Below are positions 33,663 to 42,557 of a stretch of DNA of 44,427 bases, piece after piece (the stretch's first letter is position 1; each line of letters starts with the position of its first letter). Origin of the DNA: Patescibacteria group bacterium (GTDB lineage Bacteria > Patescibacteriota > Patescibacteriia > UBA2591 > JAQWAS01); NCBI GenBank assembly GCA_028707495.1, contig JAQWAS010000002.1, positions 78,889 through 123,315 on the forward strand. The letters are read 5' to 3'. The translations under genes and the position numbers were made by a program. The notes under the pieces were generated by a model that saw only the letters and a program-made list of their open reading frames with translations, searched no databases and was not told the DNA's origin.

Positions 33663-34250
33663 TTAATTATTAATCTCTGTCAACTCTTGTTGAATAATCT
33701 CCACCACTTCTTGAATAGCTTGATCTAATTTACCTTGATGATTAATTACTTCATAATCATATATGTTTCTATATTTTAACCATTCTCGAGTATATTCCAT
33801 TCTCTCTTTTATGTATTCATCCGTGACATTGCTACGTCCCCTTATTCTTTGCTCTAAAACATCCAAGGGCGCATTAATAAAAATTGCTATTATCTTTGGC
33901 ATCAACTTTTTAGCGGTTATAACTCCCTGATAATCAATTTTCCAAATACCAATTTTATCCGATAAATTTTTAATGCGTTCTATTTCTTGATGTGTAATGC
34001 CATAATATTCATTATTATATTGTTGAGCATATTCAAAAAAAAGATTATTTTTTATTCCAGCTTTAAATTCTTGACGAGAAATAAAATAATAAGGATGACC
34101 CGGTGATTCTTTGGGTCGCATTGAACGCGAGGTGGTAGTAATAGCAGCTTCGATTGGAAAATAATCTTTTAATTTTTGAATAATACTATCTTCGCCAGCT
34201 CCTGATGGGCCAGAAATTATAAAAATTTTATTGGTATAATTTTGTGTCAT
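33663..34250 (-). CDS. gmk: Guanylate kinase-like protein with altered P-loop
   Basis: 195 residues, the usual length. GMP-side residues are present: TTTSRSMRPKE (arginines binding GMP phosphate), PYYFISRQEF, FFEYAQQYNNEYYGI, and IDYQG, with the lid RIRGRSNVTDEYIKERM. The P-loop reads ISGPSGAGEDSII where almost all guanylate kinases have GPSGAGKST/S: the ATP-binding lysine is glutamate (codon GAA, checked on the strand). It may be a lineage-specific variant using another lysine or a protein with altered function. It overlaps the pseudouridine synthase gene by 4 nt (ATGA). Confidence 0.85.
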   Translation of the reverse strand: MTQNYTNKIFIISGPSGAGEDSIIQKLKDYFPIEAAITTTSRSMRPKESPGHPYYFISRQEFKAGIKNNLFFEYAQQYNNEYYGITHQEIERIKNLSDKIGIWKIDYQGVITAKKLMPKIIAIFINAPLDVLEQRIRGRSNVTDEYIKERMEYTREWLKYRNIYDYEVINHQGKLDQAIQEVVEIIQQELTEINN

Positions 34251-34957
34251 TTTATTATATTTAAAAAATCTTGCAATTCAATGGGTAAGTCGATTTTAAA
34301 TTCTTGCCACTCATTTTTTAAATCATTTAGACCTAGATGATATGAATGTAAAAATATTCTGTTTAAATCTGTTTTGTTTTTAAATTTTTTAAAAGTATAA
34401 ATTGAATCGCCCACGATTGGATAACCCAACTCTTTTAAATGTAATCTAATTTGATGAGTCCGACCGGTTTTAATTCTGACTTTTAATAATGTATAATTTT
34501 TAAATCTTTGTTCAACTTGATACTCGGTTAAAGCTGGCTTAAGATCTTTTAAAGTGTTGACTGACATCTGACCAAAATTTTTAGTTGAACGACCAATAGC
34601 TAAATTAATTATACCCTGATCGTCTTTGACTTGTCCATAAACTAAAGCTTGATATTCTTTTAAAATTTGATGAGTCTGAAATTGCTCTTTTAAATTTGTA
34701 AACATCGTTTGATTTAAAGTCACAACTAACAAACCCGAAACTTCCTTATCTAAACGATGCACAATTCCGGGCCGTTGTTCGTCGTCGCCGACATTTTTAA
34801 TTTGAGGATATTTTTGAATTAAAAAATCGACTAAAGTTTTTTCCTGACTATGTGGCGCCGGATGAACCAATAAACCCGCTGGCTTGTTTATAACTACATA
34901 ATCTTGATTTTTAGAAATAATGTTAATTTTGAACATAAATAACTTTTTTATCTCCAA
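34247..34957 (-). CDS. RluA/RluD-family RNA pseudouridine synthase
   Basis: 236 residues. The catalytic motif HRLDKEVSGLLVV (about 66-78) carries the essential aspartate; GLLVHPAP near residue 28, LKEYQALVYG and the RTHQIRLHLKELGYPIVGD motif are all family hallmarks. The N-terminal S4 domain of full RluD is absent, so it is a short catalytic-only member; the target uridine (23S rRNA or tRNA) is undetermined. The start may be the first ATG at 34957 or the second in MFKINII at 34936, which reduces overlap with the upstream CapA-like gene from 35 to 14 nt. Confidence 0.88.
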   Translation of the reverse strand: MEIKKLFMFKINIISKNQDYVVINKPAGLLVHPAPHSQEKTLVDFLIQKYPQIKNVGDDEQRPGIVHRLDKEVSGLLVVTLNQTMFTNLKEQFQTHQILKEYQALVYGQVKDDQGIINLAIGRSTKNFGQMSVNTLKDLKPALTEYQVEQRFKNYTLLKVRIKTGRTHQIRLHLKELGYPIVGDSIYTFKKFKNKTDLNRIFLHSYHLGLNDLKNEWQEFKIDLPIELQDFLNIIK

Positions 34958-36689
34958 AATTTTTAATTTGAAGATTGTAAAATTGATTTAAATCGCTTCT
35001 AAAATCATTATAAAAACTCCACTCATGCCAGTGCCAAATCGATAAATAATCTGCCACGGGGTTAGCTAAATTTTGATAATCTCCTTCTAAAACAATTAAT
35101 TCGTTTTGTTGATCATTATTAACGTCCTCAACCGCCATTTCTCTAATTGGAGCATCCAAACTTGACGAACCCCAAAACAATTTTATTTTAGCACCGTCCC
35201 ACTTATAAATAAAGAGGTGACTAGCCCAATCATTGATATTTTCGTCTAACCAAAAAGGTAAATCTGGGCCATATTTCCCAAATTTCCAAAGTGAAACAAT
35301 TATATCTATTTTTTGATCATTATCTATATCATCTAAAATCACGTTTTCAACTTGCCAATCACTTTCACTCTGCCAAATTATTTTTTCAGCCTGATAAATA
35401 TACAAAATCCCATCTTTAATTATAACTTTTTCATTCTGACCGTCATTATTTATATCTGCCTCTTGGGATGTTTTAAAAATATTTTCTTGATTTTTAAAAG
35501 ATAAATTTTGCCGCCAATTTTTTTGATAGTTTTCTCCATCCCAAATAAAGACTGGCTGTGATTGAAAATCTATTTTTAATTTTTTTAAAATACGTTTTTC
35601 TTCTTCTGCATCGGCGAATCTCGGTTGAGAAAAATCTTCTATAATGGTGGGATAAAATTCAATACCAACAATATCTTTATCCTCAAAAACAATCTCAGCT
35701 ATTAAACCCTCTCGAGTTTCCTGCGACCACATTTGGTCAAAGACAAAATTGCCTAAACTATAAAAAATAAAACCATTTTTATATTTTTCAAATGTTTGGA
35801 TGACGTGCGGGTGGTGACCTAAAACCAAACTCGCGCCAGCGTCAATTGCCGTATGAGCAAATTCTATCTGCCGACTACTGGGTTCGGGAGTATATTCCGT
35901 GCCCGAATGCATAGAAACAATCACAACATCTGACTTTTGTTTGGCTTGCTGAACATCAATTTTCATTTTATCAATATCCATAAAAACTGTTCCAGCTCTA
36001 TCTTGTGTTGCCTGATAATTATCCGGTACCACATCTGTATCATTATAAGCCAAAAAAGCAAATTTTATGCCTTTAATTTCTTTAATCGCTGGTTGACGTG
36101 CCTCTAAAATATTGTTGCCAGCACCAATATATGAAATATTAGCATCTTGTAAATATTTAAAAGTGTCTTTAAGTCCGGCTTCGCCAAAATTCGGCGTATG
36201 ATTGTTGGCCAAAGACAGAATATCGAATCCGGCATATTTTAAACCTTCAACTATTTCCGGATCAGACCTAAAAGACATACTTTCGGTTTGAACAATTTTC
36301 CCAGGCGTAATGGCTGTTTCCAAATTACCAAAAGTAATATCAGCGCTTTTAAGTAGTTCCGCCGTTTTTAAAAACGGATATTTATAATTTTGATGTTGAC
36401 GAATTTTAGTTGCCACGTCTCGCGACAACATAATATCCCCAACGGCCATTAATAAAATCCGTCTTTTTAACTCTTTTATTTCATTTTGATTAATCAAATT
36501 TTCTGTTTTTTTAATATTAATTAATGAATCGTTTTTTAAAGCTTGATTTTCTATGTTTTCTTGAGTTGCTGAATAAAAATACTCAACATCTTCAAAAAAA
36601 TATTGAGTATTTTTAAAATATATCAACGCAAAAATTAAACCAACAATTAAAACCAAAATAGAAAAGATTAACCAATAAATTTTACTCAT
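34923..36689 (-). CDS. CapA-like metallophosphatase-fold envelope protein with C-terminal FG-GAP/VCBS-like region
   Basis: 588 residues. One N-terminal membrane helix (about 5-26), then a PGA_cap domain: LLMAVGDIMLSRDVA, ITFGNLETAITP, DILSLANNHTPNFG, VSMHSGTEYTPEPS and LVLGHHPHVIQ, with the metal-binding D, N, H residues of this family (about 78-345). The C-terminal third has EADINNDGQNEKVII, LDDIDNDQKIDIIVS and VEDVNNDQQNELIVLEG, spaced like beta-propeller calcium loops. CapA relatives act in capsule or polyglutamate handling. Here the fused propeller suggests an extracellular binding role. It follows the DUF3160 gene by 6 nt and is likely cotranscribed with it. Confidence 0.82.
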   Translation of the reverse strand: MSKIYWLIFSILVLIVGLIFALIYFKNTQYFFEDVEYFYSATQENIENQALKNDSLINIKKTENLINQNEIKELKRRILLMAVGDIMLSRDVATKIRQHQNYKYPFLKTAELLKSADITFGNLETAITPGKIVQTESMSFRSDPEIVEGLKYAGFDILSLANNHTPNFGEAGLKDTFKYLQDANISYIGAGNNILEARQPAIKEIKGIKFAFLAYNDTDVVPDNYQATQDRAGTVFMDIDKMKIDVQQAKQKSDVVIVSMHSGTEYTPEPSSRQIEFAHTAIDAGASLVLGHHPHVIQTFEKYKNGFIFYSLGNFVFDQMWSQETREGLIAEIVFEDKDIVGIEFYPTIIEDFSQPRFADAEEEKRILKKLKIDFQSQPVFIWDGENYQKNWRQNLSFKNQENIFKTSQEADINNDGQNEKVIIKDGILYIYQAEKIIWQSESDWQVENVILDDIDNDQKIDIIVSLWKFGKYGPDLPFWLDENINDWASHLFIYKWDGAKIKLFWGSSSLDAPIREMAVEDVNNDQQNELIVLEGDYQNLANPVADYLSIWHWHEWSFYNDFRSDLNQFYNLQIKNFGDKKVIYVQN

Positions 36690-36695
36690 CTTTTT

Positions 36696-39059
36696 TTATT
36701 CTTGAGGTGCAACAAAAGAAGCTGTCCAATCGGCCATGGCTGGCTCTTCTCCATTTTTTAACATTTCTCGCCACTTCTCATCAGTTAAACGATCGCTTAA
36801 TGGCCACGGGAATTCATAATGTGTATATACGCCACCCTTGGTAATTCTTAATTCACCATCAATGGGCACAATTGCATAGATTTCTCCAATATAACCTGTG
36901 GCCTCTTCCAAAACTGAACCATTTGGGTCAGTCGCTACATCAGCTACCACCGCTGCCGGCTCCTCAGATAATTGACTTTTATTTTCTATACCCATATCTT
37001 TAACAGCTTGAATCCAAAAATGTTCTAAGCTTCCACCATAGGCGCGGATTAAATTATAATCTTCATCTGACAAAGCGACTCCATTTAATTCCTTTTCTGA
37101 AATTTCTTTAAGTTGCAAAACTAAAATTTCCATTTTATCTAAAAACTCAGTATTTTCTTCGGATAATAAACTTCTAATCTGTAATCCTTCTCTGGTCATT
37201 TTTAATAAACCTGCTAGACGCGCATAAACATATGGATTGGGCTCAACATAGCCACGATCATCTAATTTTTCGTTATCTCCGCCACCACCTAGTTCAGCAT
37301 AAACCTGTTTAGCATAAAGAATAGTATCGCGTTTTAATTCAGTCCAGCTACTTAAATAAGTAGTTAATTCTTTATGAACCCAGGCAGTATTTTGCATAAA
37401 AACCGGCCAGCCATTGCCTTTGATCTCTAATAACGGCCTTAACATATTTAACCAGCCCCAATAGAGATTTTGTGTCCAAGTGTTATCATTAAATGAGGCA
37501 ACGTATTGCTTCATTTTATTCATATTTTCCGAATAGCAAGTATAATCTGTTTCGTCTTCTTGCTCTAAAATATTTAAGGCTTCAACTGATCCCATGGCCG
37601 CGGGAATATCTAATCCTTTAGGTAAACACCTTGCTCCAGCTCGACAACCGGTTTGCTTGGGATCATAATTTGAACAAACTTGAGTTTTATCTCCAACCTC
37701 TCTGTAAATTAATCTTTGAAAAATTGAAGCATCAATCGTAAATCTCTGACCCATAAAACGAAACCCTTTTATTTCTTGATCTCTGTCCTCTTGGATACCA
37801 GCAGCAAAAATCGGCATAGAATTTATTTGCGGTGATTCTAAATTTTTAGTTTGTTGTAAAAAGGCATCCAATTTATCTTGATCACTCGTAATTAAACTTA
37901 AATTAAGATTTTCCGTATTATAAACTGATTTTAAAATATCATCATAATCATAAAAAGTAATATCATCACTCTTGCCCACAAAAAAGACCGTTGGCTCATA
38001 AACTCTATCCCATGATTTCTGTAAATTATTATTTTCTTCCAAAGCTATGCTCATTAAAATGGCCGATTTTGTCTCATCTAAACTTTTGAGACGAAAAGTC
38101 ATCCGCCCCAAATACATCATAGCTTTAAAATATTTTTTCAAATTTTCATCTCTGGTATAGTGACCACGAACATTATATTGAGAATAATCTTCTTTTAAGG
38201 CCTCGACAGGTAAAATACCCTGAGGCGTTGTAAACCAAGCATCCTGAACTAGGTCTTTACCTATATTTATCACTGGCGATAGCTGAATTTCTTGATGCTC
38301 TTCAATTAAATTTAATTCTGTTTCAACTTCTGTTTTAACATAATCAGGAATGACTGCCTCTGGATAAAGCAATTTATTAGCTACAATAAAAAAAGCTACA
38401 TTTCTCTTGGCGGCATTCTCCCATTCGGTGTCTTTTAATTGTTCGTATTGAGTTTCAGATGCTTTGCGCATTTCATAAGTTAAATTAGTCACCTCTTGAA
38501 ATAATTGCTGTTTTTCTAAATCTCTCAATAAATAATCAAAAGCTAAATGATAATTATGCAATATAGAATCAGTGGTAATAAAATTAGGAATTTGACGCAT
38601 GCGATTTAATTCGTAGATAGAAAAAAATTCTTGGTAATTTTGGGGAATAACTACAAATCCATTTTTGACTAATAAATTTTGAGCTGCATCAGAAAATTTA
38701 AATCTATCTTTATTAATTACGTTATCTAAATTTTGGGCTACACTATAAAAAGGTATCTGTGGATTAATTTCAACTGTGGGTTCTTCATAATCAGCAAATC
38801 TACTTGCTAAAACAGTAGCTGGTTTTAAAATATTTTCAATTAAATTGCGGGGTTGTTCTTTGTTTAAATTTTCATCAACTAAATTTTCTGTTTTGTTTAA
38901 ATAAAAATTAAGATATTTAAAAAGTCCATACCCTCCCACGCCTAAAATTATCGCAACAAAAAAAATAATCCCCAAAACTCGCCATGAAAATCGCTTTTTA
39001 TTATTTAAAGCATCAGGCGTTATTTGGTGAAGACTTTCGTCAAATTTTTCTTCAAACAT
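36696..39059 (-). CDS. DUF3160 domain membrane-anchored protein
   Basis: 787 residues. One N-terminal membrane helix (about 27-48), then a long extracellular region. FVVIPQNYQEFFSIYELNRMRQIPNFITTDSILHNYHLAFDYLLR (in short blocks) and RFMGQRFTIDASIFQRLIYREVG are typical of DUF3160. Conserved segments NLYWGWLNMLRPLLE and WTELKRDTILYAKQVYAELGGGG also match. The function of DUF3160 is unknown; it is common in Patescibacteria and often beside CapA-like proteins as here. Two possible promoters can be drawn upstream (TTAACA...TAGAAT or TTGTTT...TATATT), after tRNA locus 2. Confidence 0.82.
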   Translation of the reverse strand: MFEEKFDESLHQITPDALNNKKRFSWRVLGIIFFVAIILGVGGYGLFKYLNFYLNKTENLVDENLNKEQPRNLIENILKPATVLASRFADYEEPTVEINPQIPFYSVAQNLDNVINKDRFKFSDAAQNLLVKNGFVVIPQNYQEFFSIYELNRMRQIPNFITTDSILHNYHLAFDYLLRDLEKQQLFQEVTNLTYEMRKASETQYEQLKDTEWENAAKRNVAFFIVANKLLYPEAVIPDYVKTEVETELNLIEEHQEIQLSPVINIGKDLVQDAWFTTPQGILPVEALKEDYSQYNVRGHYTRDENLKKYFKAMMYLGRMTFRLKSLDETKSAILMSIALEENNNLQKSWDRVYEPTVFFVGKSDDITFYDYDDILKSVYNTENLNLSLITSDQDKLDAFLQQTKNLESPQINSMPIFAAGIQEDRDQEIKGFRFMGQRFTIDASIFQRLIYREVGDKTQVCSNYDPKQTGCRAGARCLPKGLDIPAAMGSVEALNILEQEDETDYTCYSENMNKMKQYVASFNDNTWTQNLYWGWLNMLRPLLEIKGNGWPVFMQNTAWVHKELTTYLSSWTELKRDTILYAKQVYAELGGGGDNEKLDDRGYVEPNPYVYARLAGLLKMTREGLQIRSLLSEENTEFLDKMEILVLQLKEISEKELNGVALSDEDYNLIRAYGGSLEHFWIQAVKDMGIENKSQLSEEPAAVVADVATDPNGSVLEEATGYIGEIYAIVPIDGELRITKGGVYTHYEFPWPLSDRLTDEKWREMLKNGEEPAMADWTASFVAPQE

Positions 39060-39202
39060 AATTTTATAATTAAAAAATTAAATTATTTTATCTATCTTTA
39101 ATATAACATTCTAAACAAATTGAAACAATTGTTAACTGTTTTTTTAGTGGGCGTACGTGGACTCGAACCACGGACCTTTTGAATGTGAATCAAACGCTCT
39201 AA

Positions 39203-39345
39203 CTTCACCCTCACATTTTAACAATATTTAAATTCAAAATTCTGATTTATGGTGGGCACATCTGGATTCGAACCAGAGACCTCTGCGATGTGAACGCAGC
39301 GCTCTAACCAACTGAGCTATGTGCCCATAAAAGTGTGAGGGCAAG
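39203..39345 (-). repeat. Inverted-repeat-bounded tRNA cassette 2
   Basis: Left end CTTCACCCTCACATTTTA (39203-39220); the right end (39328-39345) reads CTTGCCCTCACACTTTTA in reverse complement. The same CTT.CCCTCACA core and the same mismatch near the base appear as in cassette 1, but the upper stem differs. 143 nt, holding a complete tRNA-Val. Confidence 0.8.
39250..39326 (-). tRNA. Inner tRNA-Val(CAC)
   Basis: A complete 74-nt tRNA plus encoded CCA (39250-39252). Acceptor GGGCACA/TGTGCCC, D-loop AGTTGGTTA, anticodon stem CTGCG/CGCAG with loop TTCACAT (CAC), T-arm TCTGG TTCGAAT CCAGA. It lies in the D-loop of the outer tRNA, same orientation. Confidence 0.95.
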
Positions 39346-39487
39346 ACTGAGCTATACGCCCTCTATGCCAATTTTAATTTTATTTGTATTTTAAATATAA
39401 ACAATTAATCTAATAAATAATAATTGGGGTCTGGGGACGGTATTGAGCCACAGATATTTAAGCACCATCTTAAATTCGTTTTCTACC

Positions 39488-39556
39488 TGTCATCCTGAAC
39501 TTGTTTCAGGATCTGTTATACGCTAACCCAGATGCTGAAATAAATTCAGCATGACA
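39488..39556. repeat. Intergenic palindromic repeat, family A, copy 3
   Basis: TGTCATCCTGAACTTG... (39488-39517) and ...AATTCAGCATGACA (to 39556) are near reverse complements, each a hairpin. Same element as at 1-101. The rest of 39362-39711 holds only A+T-rich sequence and the promoter at 39664-39691. Confidence 0.8.
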
Positions 39557-39663
39557 ACTTTTTTTTTGTTTTCCCGTCGACCAAGCGGTATATATTCAAA
39601 CAACCCACAACTTATAACTTACATTTTTATTCTATATCTTCTTTTCATCTTACCACAACCATT

Positions 39664-39691
39664 TTGCTTTTTCAAGATTTTAATCTATAAT
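39664..39691 (+). promoter_or_regulatory. Candidate promoter of the LCP-der-pth operon
   Basis: -35 TTGCTT (39664-39669), 16-bp spacer, -10 TATAAT (39686-39691), about 20 nt before the ATG at 39712. The leader would be very short and has no Shine-Dalgarno. Confidence 0.6.
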
Positions 39692-39711
39692 AAAAGAAAC
39701 AAAAAAAATTT

Positions 39712-41208
39712 ATGGAACGAAAAATAGATGATGTTAGTAAAATAGATTTATTAACTGATTTCTCTCGTCGCCAAGTTAATCCTCAAGAAAGCGGTTGGTT
39801 AAAAGCTAAAAAAACTATTCTAAAATTAGCGCTTATTTTTTTATTTATTGCCATTTTATTTTTCACCAACATTTTATTCGCTGGTAATGGTTTGCTAGGT
39901 TCATCCAATCAGTCTTTACCCAAGACTGGTTTTATTTCTTTTATTAATCAAATCAAAGAAATTTTTATCCCCAGTGATAATGATTTATCTGGCGAAGATC
40001 AAGATCGAATTAATATTCTATTACTCGGAATGGGCGGAGTTCAACACGATGGACCATACTTGACCGATACAATAATTTTAGTTAGTATTAAACCCTCAAC
40101 CAATCAAGTAGCTTTAATTTCTATTCCGCGAGATTTGTATGCGCCTATTCCAAGCTACGGTTGGCGCAAAATTAATAACGCTAATTCTTTTGGCGAAGTT
40201 GATGGCACGGGCGGTGGTGAATTAGCCGCTCAAACTGTGAGCCAAATTTTAGATTTGCCTGTGCATTATTATGTTCGAATTGATTTTGACGGCTTTACTC
40301 AATTAATTGACGACCTGGGTGGTATTACTTTAGAAGTTGATAATAGTTTTATTGATAAAGAATATCCAGCGCCAAATTATGATTATCAAACTATCAGCTT
40401 TGAAGTTGGTAAACAAAAAATGGACGGTGAAACGGCTTTGATTTATGCTCGTTCGCGTCATGGTAATAATGGCGAAGGTTCCGATTTTGCTCGTGGTAAA
40501 CGGCAACAAAAAGTTATCTTAGCAGTCAAAGATAAGGTTTTTTCTTTAAATACTTTAATCCAACCACAAAAAATTTGGAAAATCTATGACAACATTAATC
40601 AACACGTTAAAACTAATTTAACGGTCAATCAAATAAATTCTTTATTAACCTTGGCTAAAAATTTTAATAAAGATAATTTAATTAATGTTGTTTTAGATGA
40701 TGGCATAAATGGTTATTTGAAATCTAATATCACGCCTGATGGTGCTTATGTCTTGATTCCAGTAACTGGTAATTTCCGTCAAATTGCTGATATGACTAAC
40801 AATATTTTTCAAAATAATTCTACGATTGAAAAAGATAAAGTTGATTCTGTAAATGATCAACTTGAAACTAAATCTACGCTATCAACACCTGAACCAGAAA
40901 TTGAAAAAATTAACGCTAAAATTATAATTTTAAATGGTTCTGGCCAAACTGGTTTAGCTTCTCAAGTAGCCAACCAACTTAGCCCCTTGGGTTATCAAAT
41001 TGTTAAAATTGGCAATGCCGATCGTTGGGATTATGAAAAAAGCGTTATTTATAATTTAAATTCTGAAAATAAACCAGAAAATTTAAAATTACTTAAACAA
41101 GAACTTGAAGCGAATATATCTGACACAACGCCCACTTACTTACAAGATTTAGTTGCTTTAAAGCCTGACTTTATTATTGTTTTAGGTTTAAATCACATTC
41201 AACCATAA
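39712..41208 (+). CDS. LytR-CpsA-Psr (LCP) family glycopolymer ligase with LytR_C domain
   Basis: 498 residues. Cytosolic N terminus, one membrane helix (about 36-56), then the LCP domain: INILLLGMGG, YLTDTIILVSIKPSTNQVALISIPRDLY (acid and arginine residues that bind pyrophosphate), WRKINNANSFGEVDG, and IYARSRHGNNGEGSDFARGKRQQ (about 245-267). The C terminus (about 402-495) is a LytR_C domain, AKIIILNGSGQTGLASQVA. LCP enzymes move glycopolymers from lipid carriers to the cell wall on the outer face, which fits the polysaccharide cluster elsewhere in the window. First gene of a plus-strand operon with der and pth. Confidence 0.9.
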   Translation: MERKIDDVSKIDLLTDFSRRQVNPQESGWLKAKKTILKLALIFLFIAILFFTNILFAGNGLLGSSNQSLPKTGFISFINQIKEIFIPSDNDLSGEDQDRINILLLGMGGVQHDGPYLTDTIILVSIKPSTNQVALISIPRDLYAPIPSYGWRKINNANSFGEVDGTGGGELAAQTVSQILDLPVHYYVRIDFDGFTQLIDDLGGITLEVDNSFIDKEYPAPNYDYQTISFEVGKQKMDGETALIYARSRHGNNGEGSDFARGKRQQKVILAVKDKVFSLNTLIQPQKIWKIYDNINQHVKTNLTVNQINSLLTLAKNFNKDNLINVVLDDGINGYLKSNITPDGAYVLIPVTGNFRQIADMTNNIFQNNSTIEKDKVDSVNDQLETKSTLSTPEPEIEKINAKIIILNGSGQTGLASQVANQLSPLGYQIVKIGNADRWDYEKSVIYNLNSENKPENLKLLKQELEANISDTTPTYLQDLVALKPDFIIVLGLNHIQP

Positions 41209-41218
41209 AAAAATATTT

Positions 41219-42556
41219 ATGTATAATAACTTACCCACTGTTGCTATTTTAGGCAGAGAAAATGTTGGCAAATCAACCTTATTTAATCGTTTAATTGAAA
41301 AACGTAAAGCGATTACTTCTCAAATTTCCGGCACCACTCGTGATCGTAATTATGGTATTTGTTTTTGGCGTGGTCAAAAAATTCATTTAATCGATACTGG
41401 CGGAATGAATATCAATAGTGAAAATAAACTCAAACGTGATATCTTAAATCAAAGTTTAACTGCCCTAAAACAAGCGGATATAATTGTTTTAGTTATAGAT
41501 GGCCAAATTGGCTTATTACCCGCTGACAAAGATGTTACTCAACTTTTACGCAAAACCGACAAGCCGGTTGTTTTAGCTATTAATAAAATTGATAATCCTC
41601 AACTTCGCGAAAATCTAGATTTAAATTTAGTTGGCAAATTGGGTTTTGAAAATTATTTTTTAATCTCAGCTGCTAATGGCAGTGGTATTGGTGATATGTT
41701 AGATGATTTAATTAAATTATTACCTGCGCCTGAAGCAGAAAATGTATCTATTGAAAAACCGATTAAAATTAGTATTATTGGCAAACCTAACGTCGGTAAA
41801 TCATCTTTGCTAAATAAAATTCTAAATGAAGATCGGGCAATTGTTTCGGCCATGCCCCATACAACGCGCGAGCCTCAAGATGCTTTTTTAAATTACAAGG
41901 GGAATCAAATTTTAATCGCCGATACCGCTGGTATTCGTCGTAAATCTAAAATTATTGATTTATTAGAAAAAGCGGGCGTACACCAAAGTTTAAAATATTT
42001 AAGAAAAGCTGATATTATTTTATTTGTGGTTGATGTTAATTTAAAAGTTTCCGCTCAAGATAAACGTCTGGCTGATTTAATTGTTGCTTCAGAAAAAAGT
42101 GTTATTATTTTAGCCAATAAATATGATTTGATTCCAGAAAAAGACACCGAAATACTTCAAAAATATGAAATATATTTTAAAAAGAATTTTCCACATTTAA
42201 GTTTTGCACCAATGATTTTTATTTCAGCTAAAACTAATTTTAATCTGCAACAAGTTTTAGAAAAAGTTTTAATGGTTAAAAATAATCGCCAACGCTTAAT
42301 TCCGGCTGATGAACTGAAAAATTTTATTCAAAATATCAGATTTAATCAACCTCAATCTAAAAATAAAAATAAAAAAAATAGTTTAATCCATGACTTAGTC
42401 CAAACAGAAACCAATCCACCACATTTTAATTTATATGTCTCTCGTCAAAAAAATTTAGCACCAGCTGTCTTAAATATTATTGAAAAAAAACTTTATCAAA
42501 ATTTTAATTTATCTGGCACGCCCATCAAAATTATTATTAAAGATGTTAATAAATAA
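41219..42556 (+). CDS. der: Ribosome-assembly GTPase Der (EngA)
   Basis: 445 residues with two tandem Era-like GTPase domains. Domain 1: G1 GRENVGKST (about 12-20), G3 DTGG, G4 NKID. Domain 2: G1 GKPNVGKSS (about 187-195), G3 DTAG, G4 NKYD. The C-terminal KH-like domain follows from about 360, ending FNLSGTPIKIIIKD, the expected finish. The first P-loop has E where P is usual (GRPN), a mild variation. Der acts in 50S subunit assembly. Starts 10 nt after the LCP gene. Confidence 0.95.
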   Translation: MYNNLPTVAILGRENVGKSTLFNRLIEKRKAITSQISGTTRDRNYGICFWRGQKIHLIDTGGMNINSENKLKRDILNQSLTALKQADIIVLVIDGQIGLLPADKDVTQLLRKTDKPVVLAINKIDNPQLRENLDLNLVGKLGFENYFLISAANGSGIGDMLDDLIKLLPAPEAENVSIEKPIKISIIGKPNVGKSSLLNKILNEDRAIVSAMPHTTREPQDAFLNYKGNQILIADTAGIRRKSKIIDLLEKAGVHQSLKYLRKADIILFVVDVNLKVSAQDKRLADLIVASEKSVIILANKYDLIPEKDTEILQKYEIYFKKNFPHLSFAPMIFISAKTNFNLQQVLEKVLMVKNNRQRLIPADELKNFIQNIRFNQPQSKNKNKKNSLIHDLVQTETNPPHFNLYVSRQKNLAPAVLNIIEKKLYQNFNLSGTPIKIIIKDVNK

Positions 42557-42557
42557 T

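Larger units (their letters stand above)
39148..39361 (-). tRNA. Outer tRNA-Val(CAC), interrupted in the D-loop by a cassette holding another tRNA-Val(CAC)
   Basis: The 5' half (39347-39361, GGGCGTATAGCTCAG) and 3' half (39148-39202, from TTAGAGCG) flank the cassette. Joined, all 21 stem pairs are Watson-Crick: acceptor GGGCGTA/TACGCCC, D GCTC/GAGC, anticodon TTTGA/TCAAA with loop TTCACAT (CAC), T CGTGG/CCACG. D-loop TGG is replaced by the insertion. The 3' end reads ACTA, so CCA is not encoded. The sequence differs from the inner tRNA in three stems while keeping pairing, so this is not a fresh copy and appears maintained. Confidence 0.62.

Noticed and set aside
39148..39361. Simple tandem duplication of tRNA-Val followed by decay
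   Set aside because: A tandem copy would not place a full tRNA between halves of another with inverted repeats at both joins, nor would decay keep all outer stem pairs.
42480..42557. N-terminal extension of pth back to 42480
   Set aside because: That part overlaps der and is not like Pth; the ATG at 42558 gives the family's normal start.
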